Source of the DNA: an uncultured Collinsella sp.
GTDB taxonomy: Bacteria > Actinomycetota > Coriobacteriia > Coriobacteriales > Coriobacteriaceae
NCBI GenBank assembly: GCA_900548075.1
Contig: URJD01000077.1
Span: forward strand, 1-8,105
Reading direction: 5' to 3'
DNA length: 8,105 bases
Part shown: one piece after another, positions 4,614 through 8,105 of the stretch
Numbering within the stretch: position 1 is the stretch's first letter
Layout of the letters: each line of letters opens with the position of its first letter
Translations under genes and position numbers: made by a program
The notes under the pieces: generated by a model
Databases searched by the model: none
What the model saw: only the letters and a program-made list of their open reading frames with translations
What the model was told of the DNA's origin: nothing

Positions 4614-6371
4614 CTATAGCTGCCAGGCAGCCGCTTCCTTTTGCAGTGCGACCATACGGGCAAATTCTCCACCTGCCGCCTTGAGCTGCGCCGGAGCGCC
4701 CTGCTCGGCAACCACACCATCCTTGAGCACGACGATTTTGTCGGCATTTTCCACCGTACGCATGCGATGGGCAATAACAACAACCGTCTTACCTGCAAGC
4801 AGACGGGAGAGTGCCTGCTGTACCACGGTCTCGTTCTCCACATCCAAGCTCGCCGTCGCCTCGTCCAACAGCACGATGGGCGCATCTTTGAGCAGCGCGC
4901 GGGCGATAGAGATGCGCTGGCGCTCACCGCCGGACAGCTTGGAGCCGTTCTCGCCGATCATGGTGTCGTAGCCCTGCGGCATGCGGCTCACAAACTCGTC
5001 GCAGTTGGCGGCACGCGCAGCCGCAAGCACTTCCTCATCGGTGGCATCACGACGCCCGAGGCGGATGTTTCCCATCACCGTGTCGTCAAAGAGCAGCACG
5101 TCTTGGAACACAATGGCGTAATCGCGCAGCAGCACCTCGGGATCGACGCTCGCAACATCAACGCCACCCACGGTGACCGTGCCTTCGGTAGCATCCCAAA
5201 AGCGCGCGGCCAGGCGGCTCACCGTAGACTTACCGGAACCCGAAGGACCGACCAGCGCCGTGACCTCGCCTTCCTTGGCGGTAAAGCTCACATCGGTAAG
5301 AACTTTCTCGCCGGCACGGCCGTCCTCGCCCGCACCATAGCCAAATGCCACGTGATCGAACACCACATCGTGACCCACAGGCTCAAATTTCTCGCTGCCC
5401 CGCGCCACAGGCTCTTCCATGATGGAGCGCATGCGCTTGGCCGATGACTCTGCGGCAAACAGCTCCGACACGAGCATAAGGGCCTGGTCAAAGGGTGCAT
5501 AGATACGGCTCACCATAAGCAGGAAGGCAAACATCACCAAAAAGTCGACCTGCCCGGAGGCGACCATCGCGGCACCCGTGACCAGCGTGGTGGCAATGCC
5601 CAGACGCAGGATGGCAAAGGCGGAGTTAACCAAAAGCCCGTTAGCGAGCTCGCCCTTGGTGGTCTCGCGCTCCTCGGCATCGATCACGGCGTTGAGTCCC
5701 TCAAGATAATGGGCCTCCTGGTTGGTGGCGCGGATCTCGCGAACGCAGTCGAGCGTCTCTTGAATTGCCTCGGTAACCTTGACCTTCTCGGCACGCACGC
5801 GGTCGAACACCGGAGTCATGGGGCCGCGTGTTAGATACAGCACGGCAAAGGCCACGGGAACGCTCCAAAACGCCGCGATCGCCAGCTGCCAGCAAAAGAA
5901 CAGCGACGCCACGAACACGATGGCGCTTGCGATGATGGCACCCCAAAGCTCTCCCAGCACGTGGCTGTAGGCGTGCTCCATGGCCTGGACGTCACCCATG
6001 ATGGTCTCGGTTAAATCGGCCAGATCACGACGACCAAAAAACGACAGCGGCAGTTTGCGCAAGCGCTCGGCGATCTCCATACGCTGCTTGCCGCACTCCT
6101 CGTAAAAGATGCAGTAGGTGTAGTAATACTGCTGCCAGTTAGAGGCAAAGAGCAACACAAAAAAGACCAGGAGGCCGCCCACAATCGGCAGGGCATCCGG
6201 CAGGTCGGCGCCGATGGCGAGATGTTCGACAAAACCGGCCATGACCAGGAATAAAAAGCCCATGCCGGCCATGGTAATGAGATTAGTGAGCGTGGTCCAG
6301 AAAATGCCACGTTTTACGCCGGCGACGCCTTTATCGGATAGGAAATACTTCTTTTGGAATGAGGCGAACAT
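4614..6371 (-). CDS. ABC transporter half, fused membrane and ATPase domains (585 aa)
   Basis: This is one half of an ATP-driven transporter of the exporter fold in the cytoplasmic membrane. Residues 20-320 are the membrane domain with about six helices. The nucleotide-binding domain (about 335-585) has Walker A GPSGSGKS (375-382), Q-loop Q423, signature LSGGERQR (479-486), Walker B IVLLDE with catalytic E504, D-loop ASLD and H-loop H535. All ATPase residues are intact. The sequence FFGRRDLADLTETIMGDV (111-128) is a feature I associate with the YbtPQ/IrtAB-like group and its Gram-positive relatives. The ATG directly follows the TAA of the upstream ABC gene, with AAGGGAGG inside that gene's end, so the two are translationally coupled and presumably form a heterodimer. 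Substrate unknown: a metal chelate, siderophore, peptide or drug are all possible. Confidence 0.88.
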   Translation of the reverse strand: MFASFQKKYFLSDKGVAGVKRGIFWTTLTNLITMAGMGFLFLVMAGFVEHLAIGADLPDALPIVGGLLVFFVLLFASNWQQYYYTYCIFYEECGKQRMEIAERLRKLPLSFFGRRDLADLTETIMGDVQAMEHAYSHVLGELWGAIIASAIVFVASLFFCWQLAIAAFWSVPVAFAVLYLTRGPMTPVFDRVRAEKVKVTEAIQETLDCVREIRATNQEAHYLEGLNAVIDAEERETTKGELANGLLVNSAFAILRLGIATTLVTGAAMVASGQVDFLVMFAFLLMVSRIYAPFDQALMLVSELFAAESSAKRMRSIMEEPVARGSEKFEPVGHDVVFDHVAFGYGAGEDGRAGEKVLTDVSFTAKEGEVTALVGPSGSGKSTVSRLAARFWDATEGTVTVGGVDVASVDPEVLLRDYAIVFQDVLLFDDTVMGNIRLGRRDATDEEVLAAARAANCDEFVSRMPQGYDTMIGENGSKLSGGERQRISIARALLKDAPIVLLDEATASLDVENETVVQQALSRLLAGKTVVVIAHRMRTVENADKIVVLKDGVVAEQGAPAQLKAAGGEFARMVALQKEAAAWQL

Positions 6372-8105
6372 TTAGGCCTCGCCTCCCTTCGTGACGGCGG
6401 CATCCGCGGTCGCTGCAGTGATTTTCCAGCTCGCGGCCTGTTCGTATTCGGTCCACATCTTGGCATACAGGCCCTCTTGGGACAGCAACTCGGCATGGGT
6501 ACCCGACTCCTGCACGCTGCCCTGGTTGAGCACCACGATTTGGTCTGCGCCCACTACAGTCGAGAGTCGGTGCGCAATCATAATGACCGTGCGACCCGCC
6601 GCCAGCTTGCTAAAGGCGCGTTGGATGAGCGCCTCGTTCTCGGGATCGGCAAACGCCGTGGCCTCATCGAGCACCACGATAGGCGCGTCTTTAAGGATCG
6701 CGCGGGCGAGTGCCACGCGCTGGACCTCGCCGCCCGAAAGATACGCCCCGCCGGCGCCGAGCATGGTATTGATGCCCTGTGGGAGCTTGGCCACAATGTC
6801 GTCGCACTGAGCTGCGGAGAGAGCTGCACGCACTTCGTCGTCAGTGGCCGTAGGCTTGGAGGCGCGCACGTTATCGGCAAGTGTTTGCCGGAACAGCTGG
6901 TTGGTCTGGAACACAAAGGCGACCTGGTCCATAAGCTCGTGCGGATCCATATCGCGAACGTCCACACCGCCTACGAGCACTCGACCCGAGGAAACATCCC
7001 AAAAACGCGGGATCAGGCTTGCGCAGGTTGACTTACCGCCACCCGAGGGACCCACCAAGGCGAGGGTGCTACCAGCGGGAACGCTGAAACTCACATGGCT
7101 AACGGTAGGCGCTTCGGCGCCCTCGTAGGTAAAGCTCACATCCTCAAATCGCACGTCGCTGCCGGCAGGGTGCTTGGGTTGGGCGGGCACAGAGAGCTGC
7201 CTGGAATCCATGATGCTTCGAATACGAGCCAGCGAATCGGCACTCATCTGAGAGGCCTCGCCCACAAACATGAGCTTGGTCATGGCCGTCGGCACCACGG
7301 CCGAAAATATCGCGTAAAACGTGAAGTTGGCCATAAAATGCGCGAAGTCCGTCTCGCCCGGCGCCAACAGCAACGCCACGGGTAACAGGAATGCCACAAG
7401 ACCATTGAGCGCGGTAAGGTTGAGTACCTGCGGACCTCGACAGAACGTGCCCGCATAGTTTTGTGCCATGTCGGCGTATTCGGCGATCGCATCGTGGAAG
7501 GCCTTAAAGGAGTAGACCGTCTGCTGAAACACCTTGACCACGGGGATGCCGCGTACGTATTCGGTGCCGGTCTTGTTCATCTTGACCAGCGCTCCCATGT
7601 AGGCCTTCATGAACTCGGCGCCTTTGCCGCCCATCATGGTGGCCATGGCGCCAAACGAAACGACGACCGAGATAAGGCATGCCGCGCCCAAGCGCCAATC
7701 GAGGGCGAAAAGCAACACGAGCAGGCCCACGACCATGGCGGCGGCGCCCGCGATATCGGGCAGCATGTGCGCGAGCAGAGTCTCGGTGGAGGCGGCGCAT
7801 CCGTCTACAACACGACGCAGCTCACCGGTGGCGTGCGTGTCAAAGTAGCCAAGCGGCAGCTTAAGCAGGTGCTCGCTTGTAGTCTTGCGAATATTGGACG
7901 CGCAGCGAAACGCGGACAGGTGCGTGCACATGAGTCCCACGAAATAGACCACGATGCTCGCCAGCGCAAAACCCACGGCCCACCAGCCATACATCGCGAT
8001 GTTAGTGGCTTCGCTCCAGTTAGGTGCCACGGCGATCAGATCGCGCGCGACAAGCCAAATGCACACGTACGGGCCAAAGCTCAGCAGCTGCGAGAGCGCC
8101 GAGAG
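6372..8105 (-). CDS. ABC transporter half, partner of the 585-aa protein; N terminus outside window
   Basis: This gene encodes the other half of the pump. The frame is open to the window edge (CTC at 8105), so the start is not seen. A GTG at 8066 lies within the first membrane helix and is not the start. The 577 visible residues include all but perhaps 20-40 of the protein. Counted from the edge, the membrane domain runs to about 300 and the ATPase domain has Walker A GPSGGGKS (352-359), Q-loop Q400, signature LSGGEVQR (456-463), Walker B IVVLDE with E481, and H-loop H512. The D-loop region reads EATAFADPENE, which I recall from YbtP/YbtQ and IrtA rather than from most multidrug exporters (usually ASLD). 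Both halves end in an Ala-Ala/Ser-Trp segment (AASWKI here, AAWQL in the partner). The stop TAA abuts the ATG of the partner gene. The promoter and any regulator lie beyond the window. Confidence 0.88.
   Translation of the reverse strand, partial: LSALSQLLSFGPYVCIWLVARDLIAVAPNWSEATNIAMYGWWAVGFALASIVVYFVGLMCTHLSAFRCASNIRKTTSEHLLKLPLGYFDTHATGELRRVVDGCAASTETLLAHMLPDIAGAAAMVVGLLVLLFALDWRLGAACLISVVVSFGAMATMMGGKGAEFMKAYMGALVKMNKTGTEYVRGIPVVKVFQQTVYSFKAFHDAIAEYADMAQNYAGTFCRGPQVLNLTALNGLVAFLLPVALLLAPGETDFAHFMANFTFYAIFSAVVPTAMTKLMFVGEASQMSADSLARIRSIMDSRQLSVPAQPKHPAGSDVRFEDVSFTYEGAEAPTVSHVSFSVPAGSTLALVGPSGGGKSTCASLIPRFWDVSSGRVLVGGVDVRDMDPHELMDQVAFVFQTNQLFRQTLADNVRASKPTATDDEVRAALSAAQCDDIVAKLPQGINTMLGAGGAYLSGGEVQRVALARAILKDAPIVVLDEATAFADPENEALIQRAFSKLAAGRTVIMIAHRLSTVVGADQIVVLNQGSVQESGTHAELLSQEGLYAKMWTEYEQAASWKITAATADAAVTKGGEA

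Overview
The window looks like chromosome from a GC-rich Gram-positive gut actinobacterium, most likely Coriobacteriia and possibly close to Collinsella. This is an inference from the GC-rich codon use, the tmRNA type, and the pairing of a DUF6110-like small protein with a heavy-metal-type P-type ATPase. No taxonomic marker in the window settles it. Apart from one plus-strand gene, everything is on the minus strand.

Layout. (1) 1-354, minus: a one-piece tmRNA (ssrA), complete at its 5' end and missing about 10 nt of its 3' acceptor end at the window edge. Its tag reads DNNSSFEPMALAA. (2) 355-591: the divergent upstream region of ssrA and of the next gene. (3) 592-1026, plus: an unrecognised acidic, helical 144-aa protein with an internal duplication. 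A strong 13-bp hairpin separates it from the convergent genes that follow. (4) 1085-1950, minus: a type II toxin-antitoxin pair, a RelB/DinJ-like antitoxin followed by a PIN-domain toxin with a 4-base overlap. Its promoter is good and carries three GCTAGC sites. (5) 2094-4433, minus: a two-gene operon of a small membrane-anchored DUF6110-like protein and a P1B-like P-type ATPase whose transmembrane metal-site motif is YSC instead of CPC. A hairpin and T-run terminator follows. (6) 4580-4612: a perfect 33-bp palindrome directly after the next operon. (7) 4614-8105, minus: two abutting half-transporter ABC genes (TAA directly followed by ATG), the first cut by the window edge. They probably form a heterodimeric exporter-fold pump that resembles the YbtPQ/IrtAB group.

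How the parts fit. ssrA is housekeeping (ribosome rescue). The toxin-antitoxin pair is a self-contained, probably autoregulated module. The ATPase operon and the ABC pair lie next to each other on one strand and may both handle metals or metal chelates, but only the ATPase has sequence support for a metal role, and its substrate cannot be read from the sequence. I see no CRISPR array, insertion sequence, phage gene or tRNA. The most unusual items are the ATPase with its altered membrane motif and cysteine-containing partner, the triple operator of the toxin-antitoxin promoter, and the 33-bp palindrome.
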